Source: Metabacillus sp. B2-18
GTDB taxonomy: Bacteria; Bacillota; Bacilli; Bacillales; Bacillaceae
Direction of reading: 5' to 3'
DNA length: 64,000 bases
Assembly (NCBI RefSeq): GCF_021117275.1
Contig: NZ_CP088245.1
Location: forward strand, 4,714,001-4,778,000
The position numbers and the translations under genes are program-made. Under the pieces are notes generated by a model. The model worked only from the letters and a program-made list of their open reading frames with translations, searched no databases and was not told the DNA's origin. This document shows, piece after piece, positions 44,510-53,783 of the stretch; the first letter of the stretch is position 1; each line of letters starts with the position of its first letter.

Positions 44510-44575
44510 TAAACGGGAGTAGTCTGCACATTTTTAATAATCTTCGACGGAGAAGTATACACTTTTGACGTGAAG

Positions 44576-44603
44576 AAAGGCAGATATTCATCTGTCTTTT
44601 TTT
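44576..44603 (+). terminator. Attenuation terminator 1
   Basis: GGCAGAT-ATTC-ATCTGTC is followed by TTTTTTT. GTCTGC at 44523-44528 could pair with the left arm as an antiterminator. Confidence 0.8.
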
Positions 44604-44666
44604 CGTATGTTTTTTTTCGCTCTTACGAAGGAAGACGTCAATTTTGCTATACCTCGTTTACTCTTT

Positions 44667-44698
44667 ACCACAGACAGTAGCCTGTCTGTGGTTTTTTT
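44667..44698 (+). terminator. Attenuation terminator 2
   Basis: The perfect stem ACCACAGACAG / CTGTCTGTGGT with loop TAGC is followed by TTTTTT, 44 bases before the msr-type start. Confidence 0.85.
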
Positions 44699-44741
44699 AT
44701 GATTACATCCCTTTAAATTCCATAAAAAAGGGAGTGTAATA

Positions 44742-46205
44742 ATGCAAAAACTAGTTTTGGAATTGAAAGATATAGAAGTTTCATTTTTGGACCGAACCAT
44801 TCTCACGATTCATAACCTGAAAGTCCATCAATTTGATCGAATTGGTGTCGTTGGGAAAAACGGCAGTGGAAAAAGCACATTATTACAGCTTTTACACCAA
44901 GATCTCCAACCTAATAAAGGACATGTAAACCGTTTGATTGATTTTGGGTATTTTAAACAAACCGAGTCCCCTAATTATCAAGCATCCGATTTTAAATTAC
45001 TTGGCCAATTAAACGTACCAGATCGTCATGCCACACAAATGAGTGGTGGAGAACAAACTCGGTTGAAGCTAGCTCAGCTATTTTCTACTTATCATGAAGG
45101 GCTGCTTATTGACGAACCGACTACTCACCTTGATACAAAGGGCGTTGATTTTTTGATCGAGGAATTAATGTACTACTATGGAGCTCTCATTTTGGTTAGT
45201 CACGACCGTTTCCTACTTGATCAGCTCGTGACTAAGATCTGGGAAGTAAATGAGGGCGAAATCATTGAATATACAGGTAACTATTCTGATTATGAACGTC
45301 AAAAAGAACTTGAACGTATCCAACAACAAGAACGACATGAAAAATATGTAAAGGAAAAACAAAGGCTGTTATCTGCTGCAGATGAAAAAATGAAAAAAGC
45401 AAAGAAAATCACCCAAGCAAACCAGTCTATGTCAAAAAAAGAAGTAAATACACCTGCAAACCGCATGTTTATGACTAAACAAAAAGATACTAGTCAAAAG
45501 TCGGTTCAGCGAGCGGCAAAAGCATTAGAAAAACGAGTAGAACAATTAGATGAGGTAAAAGCGATAGAAACGGAAAAGACGATTCGCTTTCATCAACCCA
45601 AACTGCTTCAATTGCATAATAAGTTTCCGATCATGGCAGACCGACTAACCATTAAAATGAAGGATACACTACTGTTTGACCATGCAAGCTTTCAGTTCCC
45701 GTTGGGCAAAACCATTGCGATTACTGGCTCAAATGGGTCTGGAAAATCAACGTTATTAAACCATATCCTTCATGACGGAGAAGGCATTACACTCTCTCCT
45801 AAAGTCGTTTTTGGTGTGTATCAACAACTTGATTATCAATTTAGTAAGGATAAAACAGTTCTAGAATTTATGAAAGAAAACAGCCACTACGAACCAAGCA
45901 AAATCCTTGCTGTTTTGCATGCGATGAACTTTACAGGAAACGATCTAAAAAAAGAAACCTCTCAGTTAAGTGGCGGTGAGGCTATAAGATTAAAACTTTG
46001 CCAACTGTTTCTTGGCTCTTATAATGTACTCATATTAGACGAACCAACAAACTTTTTAGATATTCATAGCATGAAAGCACTCGAGACGTTTCTGCTCAAT
46101 TATGAAGGAACCGTTTTATTGGTTAGCCATGACCGTGAGTTTGTCAAACGTTTGGCAGATCATAGATATGAAATACAAGAAAAAAGAATCAAACAAATTT
46201 ATTAG
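44742..46205 (+). CDS. msr: Msr-type ABC-F ribosomal protection protein (macrolide resistance)
   Basis: The protein has 487 residues, the length of MsrD. It has two ABC domains and no membrane helices: Walker A VVGKNGSGKSTLLQL and GSNGSGKSTLLNH, signatures MSGGEQTRLKLAQ and LSGGEAIRLKLCQ, Walker B LLIDEPTTHLD and LILDEPTNFLD. A long charged linker (~190-280) reaches the peptidyl-transferase centre in this family and ejects macrolides. The arrangement DIEVSFLDRTIL...DRIGVVGKNG and NYSDYERQKELERI resembles MsrD closely. It is controlled by the upstream leader/terminators and followed 24 bases later by mph. Confidence 0.88.
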   Translation: MQKLVLELKDIEVSFLDRTILTIHNLKVHQFDRIGVVGKNGSGKSTLLQLLHQDLQPNKGHVNRLIDFGYFKQTESPNYQASDFKLLGQLNVPDRHATQMSGGEQTRLKLAQLFSTYHEGLLIDEPTTHLDTKGVDFLIEELMYYYGALILVSHDRFLLDQLVTKIWEVNEGEIIEYTGNYSDYERQKELERIQQQERHEKYVKEKQRLLSAADEKMKKAKKITQANQSMSKKEVNTPANRMFMTKQKDTSQKSVQRAAKALEKRVEQLDEVKAIETEKTIRFHQPKLLQLHNKFPIMADRLTIKMKDTLLFDHASFQFPLGKTIAITGSNGSGKSTLLNHILHDGEGITLSPKVVFGVYQQLDYQFSKDKTVLEFMKENSHYEPSKILAVLHAMNFTGNDLKKETSQLSGGEAIRLKLCQLFLGSYNVLILDEPTNFLDIHSMKALETFLLNYEGTVLLVSHDREFVKRLADHRYEIQEKRIKQIY

Positions 46206-46229
46206 AATGAACATTTGGAGGAAATAAAC

Positions 46230-47126
46230 ATGAATACACTTAAACTTAAACAATTAGCAACGAATAAAGGATTGGATATTGTAGAAAACAGCATCAAAAT
46301 CAATGAGTCTGGTGTTGACTTTCAAGTAGCCTACGCCAAAGATCCACATGATGATAAATGGATCCTAAGAATTCCACGGAGACCAGAGTCCATGAGACAT
46401 GCACGCCAAGAGAAAAAAGCATTAGATATCATTCACCACCATGCAAGCTTTCAAGTTCCAGATTGGTCTATCTTCTCTGAAGATTTAATTGCTTATAAGC
46501 AACTAAGTGGCATTCCTGCAGCGACGATTGACGTGGAGCAACAGAACTATGTATGGAGTTTTGATGAATCCAATGTCCCACCTGCGTATTATCAATCATT
46601 AGGAAAAGCCCTAGCAGATTTACACTCATTGCCTCACGTAGAATTCAAACATATTGGCGTTGAAATTCTTCCTGCCAGTGAGTTAAGAACTTCCATGAAA
46701 CAGCGAATGGAACGGGTAAAGAAACAATACGAGATTAATCCAACTTTATGGGACCGCTGGCAAGCATGGCTTGCCGAAGACTCGCTTTGGCCCTCCCATG
46801 TAGGGGTAAAACACGGCGACTTACATCCAGGTCATATCCTCATTAATAAAAAACATCAAGTAACTGGCTTAATTGACTGGACAGAAGTTGGAGTTGCAGA
46901 TGTATCTGTCGATTTCATGGCCCATCACCTCCTTTTTGGGAGTGATGGACTAACAAAGTTAATCGACGCTTATGACAACGCCGGTGGAAAAACATGGTCA
47001 AGAATGGATGAGCATATTGTAGAACTTCTAACAACAAGCGGCATCACTATAGCTGAATTTGCTGAAATCTCAGGCCTTCAAGAGATGCACGAAACAGCTG
47101 CTCATATGCTTGCTAGCGAAATGTAA
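46230..47126 (+). CDS. mph: Macrolide 2'-phosphotransferase
   Basis: The protein has 298 residues; ATG at 46230 follows TGGAGG. Family marks are DKWILRIPRRPESMRHARQE (ATP-binding lysine and arginines), the catalytic loop GVKHGDLHPGHILINKKHQV and the metal-binding GLIDWTEVGVADVSVDF. The enzyme inactivates macrolides by phosphorylating the desosamine 2'-hydroxyl with GTP/ATP. The msr-mph order equals the staphylococcal msr(A)-mph(C) pair, so the operon protects ribosomes and destroys the drug together. The allele type cannot be told by eye. Confidence 0.88.
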   Translation: MNTLKLKQLATNKGLDIVENSIKINESGVDFQVAYAKDPHDDKWILRIPRRPESMRHARQEKKALDIIHHHASFQVPDWSIFSEDLIAYKQLSGIPAATIDVEQQNYVWSFDESNVPPAYYQSLGKALADLHSLPHVEFKHIGVEILPASELRTSMKQRMERVKKQYEINPTLWDRWQAWLAEDSLWPSHVGVKHGDLHPGHILINKKHQVTGLIDWTEVGVADVSVDFMAHHLLFGSDGLTKLIDAYDNAGGKTWSRMDEHIVELLTTSGITIAEFAEISGLQEMHETAAHMLASEM

Positions 47127-47133
47127 TGAAACG

Positions 47134-47166
47134 GACTGGTCGTTAGGCAAAGCTTGACGACCAGTC
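47134..47166 (+). promoter_or_regulatory. Hairpin between mph and the MATE gene
   Basis: GACTGGTCGT pairs with ACGACCAGTC. No U-run follows. It may limit read-through or stabilise the msr-mph message. Confidence 0.5.
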
Positions 47167-47184
47167 TGATAAGGAGAATAAAAA

Positions 47185-47952
47185 TTGAAACGTAATAACC
47201 AAACTTTAAATTCGAGTGAGAAACTTAGGACAGAAAAGCCATCGAAGTTGTTATGGAATTTATCGATTCCCACGATGGTCGGCCTATTTGTTATGGCATT
47301 ATTTAATGTCGTTGATATCTTCTTCATCTCATATGCAGAAGGTGTAGATGCGGTTGCAGGATTGACTGTAGCATTTCCAGTCATGATGATTGTCATGACA
47401 TTATCAAGTGCTGTTGGTATCGGTACAGCTTCTATCATATCAAGACGGTTAGGAGAAAAAAGAGATGAAGATGCAAATATGGTTTTTGGAACATTCATTT
47501 TTCTAATCCTGATCATCAGTTTTATTAGCTTGATCTTAGGTATTTTCCTCTTAGAAGACATCCTCTTATTATTTGGAGCCACAGAAAATATAATGGATTA
47601 CGCCTATGACTATATGCTTCCTATTCTATTAGGGTTTCTATTTATCGGATTCTCAATGGCAACAAATAGCCTTTTACGTTCAGAAGGAAATTCAACGTTT
47701 GCTATGAAAGCAACCATTATCCCTGCCATAATAAACTTGATTTTAGACCCCATTTTCATCTTTGATTTTGGATTAGGACTTGGCGTTTTAGGTGTAGGAA
47801 TTGCAACTATTGTATATCAAGGGATTGTGAGTGTGTTTATTTTCCTCTATTACTACAAAGGCAAAAGCACACTATCATTCCAGTTTCGCAATGTACGGTT
47901 TAGGGTTTCTGTAGCGAAAGAAATTACGACAATTGGATTCCCTGCCTTATAA
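47185..47952 (+). pseudogene. MATE-family multidrug pump, N-terminal half only
   Basis: The frame has 255 residues, about half of the usual ~450. It contains LWNLSIPTMVGLFVMALFNV, VDIFFISYAEGVDAVAGLTV and GIGTASIISRRLGEKRDEDA, the first-lobe pattern of MepA-like MATE exporters, with six or seven helices. It stops after IGFPAL, and the second lobe is absent from the following DNA, which belongs to a different cluster. It was transcribed after mph, so the resistance cassette was probably cut here by a rearrangement. Confidence 0.82.
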
Positions 47953-48095
47953 AAACTTGCATATTTTCAGCTTATTATTAAGTTGTGATATTGAACAATC
48001 GCGCCCAATTGTTGCATAATTCAAAAACTACTTTTGGTACGGTTCTCCCCGGTTAATCTGGATTTTCACTCTTCAGGCATTAAAACACTCATTGC

Positions 48096-49121
48096 TTATC
48101 CTTCTAAGATACCAGAATGATATAATTTTTGTTCTGCAAGCATTGGGACTATGTTATCAAAAATGTGTGTATCGCCCTGATAAACACAATAACCTCCTTT
48201 ATATTGAGAATGAGTCAATCGAAATTCTTTCATCTTTCTATAAAAGATTTCCGCACATTCCTCTTCATCCATTTCCAGACAATAAAGTATCAGCCATCCG
48301 TAGATTGCTGGGGACTGGTAGTCAACAACAGGCTTTCTGCTCTGACGATCATACTTTCCATAGATGACTCCCTTCTCCTCTATTTCTTGCTTAATATAGT
48401 CAAGAAATGTGTGAGTTGTCATATTGCTCTGTGCCCGATATAAGGCCACCAATGATTGGTCAATTAAATTAACCTGTTCCTCGTAATTATATTGTTTCGT
48501 TTCGACATCATATGATTTCGGATAAAATGACCCATCTAAAGGAGCTGCATTCAATATGTTCATCGTATCTTGGTACATTCCGTGTTGTATGCACTTGGAC
48601 TGTCTCATTATTTGCAAAGCAATGGGATCGATATACGATAATGTAATTGTAGTTGTTGCATATTGATAATGCCGATCATAATAATCGGTTAATACATTTT
48701 TAAACTGATTATATTTCGTAACGTATTTACTGATACGGCCGGCAACCCTTTTATATTTCGGCTCATTCCATATATCACTTGCCTGAACCAAGGTACGAAT
48801 AATTCGCAGATCATCAACTAACGCATTGGTAGATTCCATACTCCTTCCCGCTTCGTTTAACTTCCAGTGAACAAAACCATCCCTCAATAAAAAGTATTGA
48901 TTTAACTGCTGATAGGCATCTTCAAAAAGTTTTTGGCTTCCCTTTAGCAGTACATACTCCATCCACAACCCTAATGTTTCTGAAAGAGTCTCTCTTCCTT
49001 TCACCTCATCTTCATCCATCACATCTGAATCCTTTATATTGGTAGCAAACATCCCATTCTTATTCTTTAGCCACTTATAAATAAATGCTTCTGTGAAAGA
49101 TGGCCCCAAATTACTTCTCAC
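48096..49121 (-). CDS. GH8-superfamily (YdaJ-like) glycoside hydrolase-like protein
   Basis: The protein has 341 residues from a GTG at 49121. An (alpha/alpha)6-type pattern is suggested by SFTEAFIYKWLKNKNGMFAT, RETLSETLGLWMEYVLLKGS, DDLRIIRTLVQASDIW and TKQYNYEEQVNLIDQSLVAL. ETLSETLG and the DD pair fit GH8-like catalytic positions. B. subtilis YdaJ, in the ydaJKLMN exopolysaccharide cluster, is the likely comparison. No signal peptide is seen, unlike YdaJ, so the start may be lost or located elsewhere. It is the last gene of the exopolysaccharide operon. Confidence 0.65.
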   Translation of the reverse strand: MRSNLGPSFTEAFIYKWLKNKNGMFATNIKDSDVMDEDEVKGRETLSETLGLWMEYVLLKGSQKLFEDAYQQLNQYFLLRDGFVHWKLNEAGRSMESTNALVDDLRIIRTLVQASDIWNEPKYKRVAGRISKYVTKYNQFKNVLTDYYDRHYQYATTTITLSYIDPIALQIMRQSKCIQHGMYQDTMNILNAAPLDGSFYPKSYDVETKQYNYEEQVNLIDQSLVALYRAQSNMTTHTFLDYIKQEIEEKGVIYGKYDRQSRKPVVDYQSPAIYGWLILYCLEMDEEECAEIFYRKMKEFRLTHSQYKGGYCVYQGDTHIFDNIVPMLAEQKLYHSGILEG

Positions 49122-49152
49122 TTCCTCACCATGGACTTAACCCTGATTTGTT

Positions 49153-50283
49153 CTATAAACAGTCCTTATTCATTTTCTCAGGGAATATCTTACTTATTAT
49201 CTCTATTATTTTGTTTGAGCTATTGCCTTCTCCAAATGGGTATCTTATCTCCTTCATTCTTTGATATTCGAAAGGATTGAGAATCAACTTGCTGCATTCA
49301 TTATAAATGGCATCAGCCGAAGTACCGACTAATCGTAAAGTCCCTACTTCCACGCCTTCAGGACGTTCCGTTGTATTTCTTGCCACTAACACTGGTTTCC
49401 CTAATGATGGAGCCTCCTCCTGAATACCTCCAGAATCCGTGATAACTAAATATGAATGCTTAATTACATGAACAAAAGTTTCATAATCCAGCGGTTCAAT
49501 CAAATGAACACGGTCCGTTTGTTGAAAGTGATCATACACCTTTTCACGTACTTTTGGATTTTTATGGATAGGAAAGACGACTTGTATGTTTGGATGATCC
49601 TTAATAAGACGATTAACAGCCAGGTAAATATTTTGCAGTTCATGTAGATTTTCCCTTCTGTGCGTTGTCAGAAGAATAGTCTGCAGGGAATTTGAAAAAA
49701 TTGAGCGTAATTCCTGATTAAAATGATTGGTTCTGGATGCTACCTCGAGAAGTGCATCGATAACGGTATTTCCCACCACATAGATGGTATCATCCTCTAT
49801 ATTTTCCTTTAAGAGATGCGCTTTATTTCTTTCCGTAGGTGCGAAATGGTAACTAGCTAGGCGGCTTACCATTTGACGGTTCATCTCTTCAGGAAAAGGG
49901 GAATACTTATTATTTGTACGTAAACCTGCCTCTATATGACCAATGGGTACTTGTTTCAGGAAGGCAGTATAAGCACCAACGAATGTTGTCGTTGTATCCC
50001 CATGTACAAGGACTAAATCAGGCCTTTCCGTCTCTATAATAGCGGATAATTCCGATATCATTATACCTGTTAAGTCTTCGACGCTTCTTCCTGCCTGCAT
50101 GACATCAAGATCATAATCAGGTGAGATTTTAAATAGTTTCAGAACTTGATCAAGCATTTCTCTGTGCTGTGCCGTGTTAACGAAAACGCATTGAATCTCT
50201 TTTTCTTCCTTAAGTGCTCTTATAAGGGGAGCCATTTTAATTCCTTCGGGTCTTGTTCCTATAATAGGCATAACTTTAAGCAT
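49153..50283 (-). CDS. wecB: UDP-N-acetylglucosamine 2-epimerase
   Basis: The protein has 376 residues from ATG 50283, with GAAGGAGGCGG upstream. The family marks are VMPIIGTRPEGIKMAPLIRA, VNTAQHREMLDQVLKLF, VHGDTTTTFVGAYTAFLKQV, GHIEAGLRTNNKYSPFPEEM, RRENLHELQNIY and ITDSGGIQEEAPSLGKPVLV. It interconverts UDP-GlcNAc and UDP-ManNAc in the cytosol. Its place behind a processive glycosyltransferase suggests that the exported polymer contains ManNAc or a derivative. Confidence 0.92.
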   Translation of the reverse strand: MLKVMPIIGTRPEGIKMAPLIRALKEEKEIQCVFVNTAQHREMLDQVLKLFKISPDYDLDVMQAGRSVEDLTGIMISELSAIIETERPDLVLVHGDTTTTFVGAYTAFLKQVPIGHIEAGLRTNNKYSPFPEEMNRQMVSRLASYHFAPTERNKAHLLKENIEDDTIYVVGNTVIDALLEVASRTNHFNQELRSIFSNSLQTILLTTHRRENLHELQNIYLAVNRLIKDHPNIQVVFPIHKNPKVREKVYDHFQQTDRVHLIEPLDYETFVHVIKHSYLVITDSGGIQEEAPSLGKPVLVARNTTERPEGVEVGTLRLVGTSADAIYNECSKLILNPFEYQRMKEIRYPFGEGNSSNKIIEIISKIFPEKMNKDCL

Positions 50284-50307
50284 CGGACCGCCTCCTTCTT
50301 CACACAA

Positions 50308-51585
50308 TTATGCAGAATCATCCCTGCCTTCCGACTGTTTAAACCGCTGTGTCTTATCCCATTTAATTTCCTGCTTGAGCAACAGCCGTTTCAATTCGAG
50401 GAATGAGGCATGAACTACTAGAAAAATCCACATTTGAGAATACGTAAAGTACATCAATAACACAATAAGGAAGTTTTTCAATGTAAGCTGGTTCTGTTCC
50501 ATACTTAAAGCCAAACAAATCTCTGTAACAAAAAGCAGAAAGCCGGTAATCCATAATGCATAGGATATCATTCCAATGGATAATTCTAGATCATGTACAA
50601 GGTTAACTACAAAAATAATGTGGGAAATGAAGACCCCCGTAAAGAATAGGAAGTACGTAAACAAAAAATAAAAGATATCAATCACTACTTTTTTATTCTT
50701 CAGTTTGTGAAGCTGAAATAAATATTTCAAGATAACATATTCATTTCCTCTTGCCCACCTCGTCCTTTGTCTCCACCATACACGGATATTCTCTGGCTCC
50801 TGTTCCCACGTAATTGCTTCAGGGAAAAAGCGAATGTAATATCCTAGATTGTAAACCCTGATACTTAATTCCGTATCCTCAGATAACGCCTTTTCATCCC
50901 AACCTCCAAGCTCCTCCAATATCGACCGCCGAATCGCAAAGTTGGTTCCAGGGATGGTGGTCATTTTGAACCAAAACCAGCGCCCAGCCTGAGCAAGCCA
51001 TTGAAACGTCAATGTTTCTATATTAATTAAACGGGTCAGTATATTTTTATTTGCATTCACGACACGGAACTTGCCAACGATAGCACCTGCTTTTTCATCT
51101 GCCATTAATCCCAAAGCCAGGTTACGTAATGCTTCAGGTTCTGGAGTATTATCAGCATCATATACAGCAATAATTTCCCCTGTCGAATTCTTGAACCCTT
51201 GATTTAATGCTCCTGATTTTCCTTTACCCGCATGTGGGGGTTTCGTATGGACAGCTCGGATAAAAGAGTATTCCTTTGCGTACCTGTCAATGATGGTACC
51301 GGTTTGGTCACTGGAATTATCGTTGATCAAAAGCAATTCAAGTTTTTCTTTTGGATAATCAAGTCGGATCATGGATTTAATCGTCTCTTCAATGACGATT
51401 TCTTCATTATGCGCAGGAATGAGAATACTGACCTTTGGATAATTTGCCGGTGAAAGATGAAGCTTCTCTTTAAATTCTCGGTATCTTAATAAGTGGAAGT
51501 ATCCCCCTAACATCAGGAAAGCATGATAAAACAGCATGAGCCATATCCAGAAAAGGGAAATATATATTAATAAATCTGCCATCAT
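50308..51585 (-). CDS. Processive GT2 glycosyltransferase (YdaM/IcaA-like)
   Basis: The protein has 425 residues with an N-terminal helix, a GT-A domain and four C-terminal helices. Catalytic marks are KVSILIPAHNEEIVIEETIK, VYDADNTPEPEALRNLALGL (DxD), ALSEDTELSIRVYNLG (the TED position) and WWRQRTRWARGNEYV (the Q-x-x-RW position). It builds and threads a polysaccharide through the membrane. Its start overlaps the stop of the DUF2334 gene (ATGATGG), so the two are translationally coupled. It resembles B. subtilis YdaM in layout. No PilZ domain was seen. Confidence 0.88.
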   Translation of the reverse strand: MMADLLIYISLFWIWLMLFYHAFLMLGGYFHLLRYREFKEKLHLSPANYPKVSILIPAHNEEIVIEETIKSMIRLDYPKEKLELLLINDNSSDQTGTIIDRYAKEYSFIRAVHTKPPHAGKGKSGALNQGFKNSTGEIIAVYDADNTPEPEALRNLALGLMADEKAGAIVGKFRVVNANKNILTRLINIETLTFQWLAQAGRWFWFKMTTIPGTNFAIRRSILEELGGWDEKALSEDTELSIRVYNLGYYIRFFPEAITWEQEPENIRVWWRQRTRWARGNEYVILKYLFQLHKLKNKKVVIDIFYFLFTYFLFFTGVFISHIIFVVNLVHDLELSIGMISYALWITGFLLFVTEICLALSMEQNQLTLKNFLIVLLMYFTYSQMWIFLVVHASFLELKRLLLKQEIKWDKTQRFKQSEGRDDSA

Positions 51586-53330
51586 ACTCCCCCTTCTGTT
51601 TGTTTATTTCTTCTCTTTAAGCGGATAGTGAACACTATAAACATACAAACTGCAACGGATCCTACAAAAACAATCCCAAAAGATATATAACCAACAAATC
51701 GACCTAAATAATAAAGAGGAGCATCTAGAGAAGAAAAGATGACTTTTAAGTAATTAACTTCTGTAATGATTTCACCATTCTCCGTCTGAATAGAGACATT
51801 TTCTCCTTTAACCCATATATCCCTCTCTCTTAGATCGATCCATGAAACGTTAGGCAATTCTTCAAGTTCTGCTATTAGTTCTTGAAATCTCTCGACTCCC
51901 AAGTAGGGATGATAGAAAGCAGCAAACATCCCGTCACGTATGAGTCCCATTCTGTCCGTATTTTCCATCATCTTATGAACAGACTCCGGATCATCTGGTC
52001 GAACGTATCCCATGGTCTCGGGCAGCAATTCCATTCCATGTAAAAAAGACGGGGATGTAATGTATGGAGATGTGTCTATGATTCTCCAATCCTTGTCACT
52101 GAGCTGGACTTGCCCTACATAGGTGGAAAAATACTCCGATAAAATCTGATAACCATGTTGGGACATCGTATAGTGAGGTGCTTCAAAAGCTAAGGGATAC
52201 AACCCATATTTAACCAACTCATCAATACCTTTATTTATTTTTGTTTCGGTATATTCTCTTTCATATGCTTTTAACTCGCTGATATATTTTTTATATTCCT
52301 TCTTGGATGAAAAGTCTTGTTCATCTTTCAACGTAAGTTTCTGATCTTCCGGTGCATAGATAGGCCTGTTATTCTCTGCATCACAAAATTCAAAACCTTC
52401 CCCTGTTTCTGAGGTTCTGAACTGATGTGTATAACCGTGAAGGACGATGCTTCCTCCATCCTTCTGTATCTGTTTCAATACTTTCAAAAGTTGCGGAGAA
52501 TCGGCAAAGGTCATTCGCCTTCCTGTACTTTGATTAGTATAAATCGGTATCACCGCAACCATATAGGGTATATTTTTTTCTTTCAAAATTTCTGCAATTT
52601 CTCTAAGCGGTTTCGGATCGACTAAGGGATGAACATCTTCCAACCGAATATAACCAGAGTATTTCTCCTCGTGATCCACTTCGAAAACAACATGAAGCAT
52701 TTCAGCAAACAGGATTGCTTGTGTCGAATCGAATGAATCGAATGCATAATAATAATTTCTTTCTGCTTTTACCATCACAGGATAATCGACACCTTCATCC
52801 TTCATGCGCCCGTTAATTAAAATTTCTGATTCGTCATCTGTATCAAAATGGACTACATTCGATAAGCTAATATCCAAACTGCCATTAGAGCTTGTTAAAG
52901 AAATTTGATCGATGAGAACCTCATGTTTTGGCATCAAAAAATCAAATTGATCTCCGAGCATATCTGAGTTGTAACCAATTGCAACAAAGGCCCCATCATA
53001 ATCATCCAATATCGTTAGAAACTTAGGTGGTAGCTTGGTAGAAAATTGACCATAGTAAAATAGGTGGGTCACCGATATTAAGTCATTTTGTTCTACTTCA
53101 TCGCTGCTTATGAAACGTATATCTGATGCAAAGTGACCGATTAACATATCTAAATAACGGTGCTGCTCATTTATTTCCCCATCCTTGGTTGTATAAATAA
53201 CTAATACCTTTGGCTCATCCTCACCTTTTGCAACTGCTGTTGAAATTAATGGTTGTAGGGTAAAGAGAGTTACGCAAATAAGGAAGAATAATTTTTTCCA
53301 CCATTTTGAAATTCGTGTTTGTTTACCCAT
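51582..53330 (-). CDS. DUF2334 (YdaL-like) polysaccharide deacetylase-fold protein
   Basis: The protein has 582 residues from ATG 53330, after GGGGGAGG 13 bases upstream. A signal segment (KLFFLICVTLFTLQPLISTA) leads to an outside domain and a final membrane helix (YISFGIVFVGSVAVCMFIVF) with a basic tail. The DUF2334 core has YIRLEDVHPLVDPKPLREIA, VLHGYTHQFRTSETGEGFEF and PLAFEAPHYTMS, the remnants of the NodB-type metal site. It probably modifies the nascent exopolysaccharide at the cell surface. Confidence 0.85.
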   Translation of the reverse strand: MGKQTRISKWWKKLFFLICVTLFTLQPLISTAVAKGEDEPKVLVIYTTKDGEINEQHRYLDMLIGHFASDIRFISSDEVEQNDLISVTHLFYYGQFSTKLPPKFLTILDDYDGAFVAIGYNSDMLGDQFDFLMPKHEVLIDQISLTSSNGSLDISLSNVVHFDTDDESEILINGRMKDEGVDYPVMVKAERNYYYAFDSFDSTQAILFAEMLHVVFEVDHEEKYSGYIRLEDVHPLVDPKPLREIAEILKEKNIPYMVAVIPIYTNQSTGRRMTFADSPQLLKVLKQIQKDGGSIVLHGYTHQFRTSETGEGFEFCDAENNRPIYAPEDQKLTLKDEQDFSSKKEYKKYISELKAYEREYTETKINKGIDELVKYGLYPLAFEAPHYTMSQHGYQILSEYFSTYVGQVQLSDKDWRIIDTSPYITSPSFLHGMELLPETMGYVRPDDPESVHKMMENTDRMGLIRDGMFAAFYHPYLGVERFQELIAELEELPNVSWIDLRERDIWVKGENVSIQTENGEIITEVNYLKVIFSSLDAPLYYLGRFVGYISFGIVFVGSVAVCMFIVFTIRLKRRNKQTEGGV

Positions 53331-53783
53331 GCTGCTTTTCAATAACCTCCCCCATAAGCTGAACAAAGCAATGGTTTTTTGCTAATAATTAAGCCCTGCT
53401 TCAACCACATAATCGTCTTATTCATCTACTCATTACCTATGTAAAGATTATTCAAATTTCCTCCGTACATTAAGCGAAGCTATGATGGTTACCTCCTTTC
53501 TAGATAAACTGGTAATCTAGATAAAAAGTAGCGTTTAAGACAAATTGCAATTCGTTATATGTTGAGCGGGAAGAAAATCACTACTAAAAGAATCTTATGA
53601 GGCAAAGATAAGGAAATTCCATTTTTTACGAAAAAAAAAAAAGGCTGAGCCATTTTTCGGTAATGGTCTCAGCCTGTTTTCATATGTTAAGTTGGTTAAG
53701 ATGATAGAATCGGATGTTTTTGTAAATTTACCAAGAAAATAAATTGTTATTAATAGAAAGCCATTGTTCCTTTTATTATCATT
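53331..53783. other. Spacer between exopolysaccharide genes
   Basis: The spacer contains the terminator at 53628-53675. The region 53390-53600 should hold the promoter of the operon that starts at 53330, but I could not assign clear boxes. Confidence 0.45.
53628..53675 (-). terminator. Strong terminator of the GH113-like gene
   Basis: On the minus strand AGGCTGAGACCATT pairs with AATGGCTCAGCCT and is followed by eleven T. Confidence 0.88.

Noticed and set aside
48031..48045. GTACGGTTC resembling the 3' part of a group II intron domain V
   Set aside because: The pairing half (GAGCCGTA-type) and any intron body or reverse transcriptase are missing here and at 55133 and 56813; kept only as a short repeated word.
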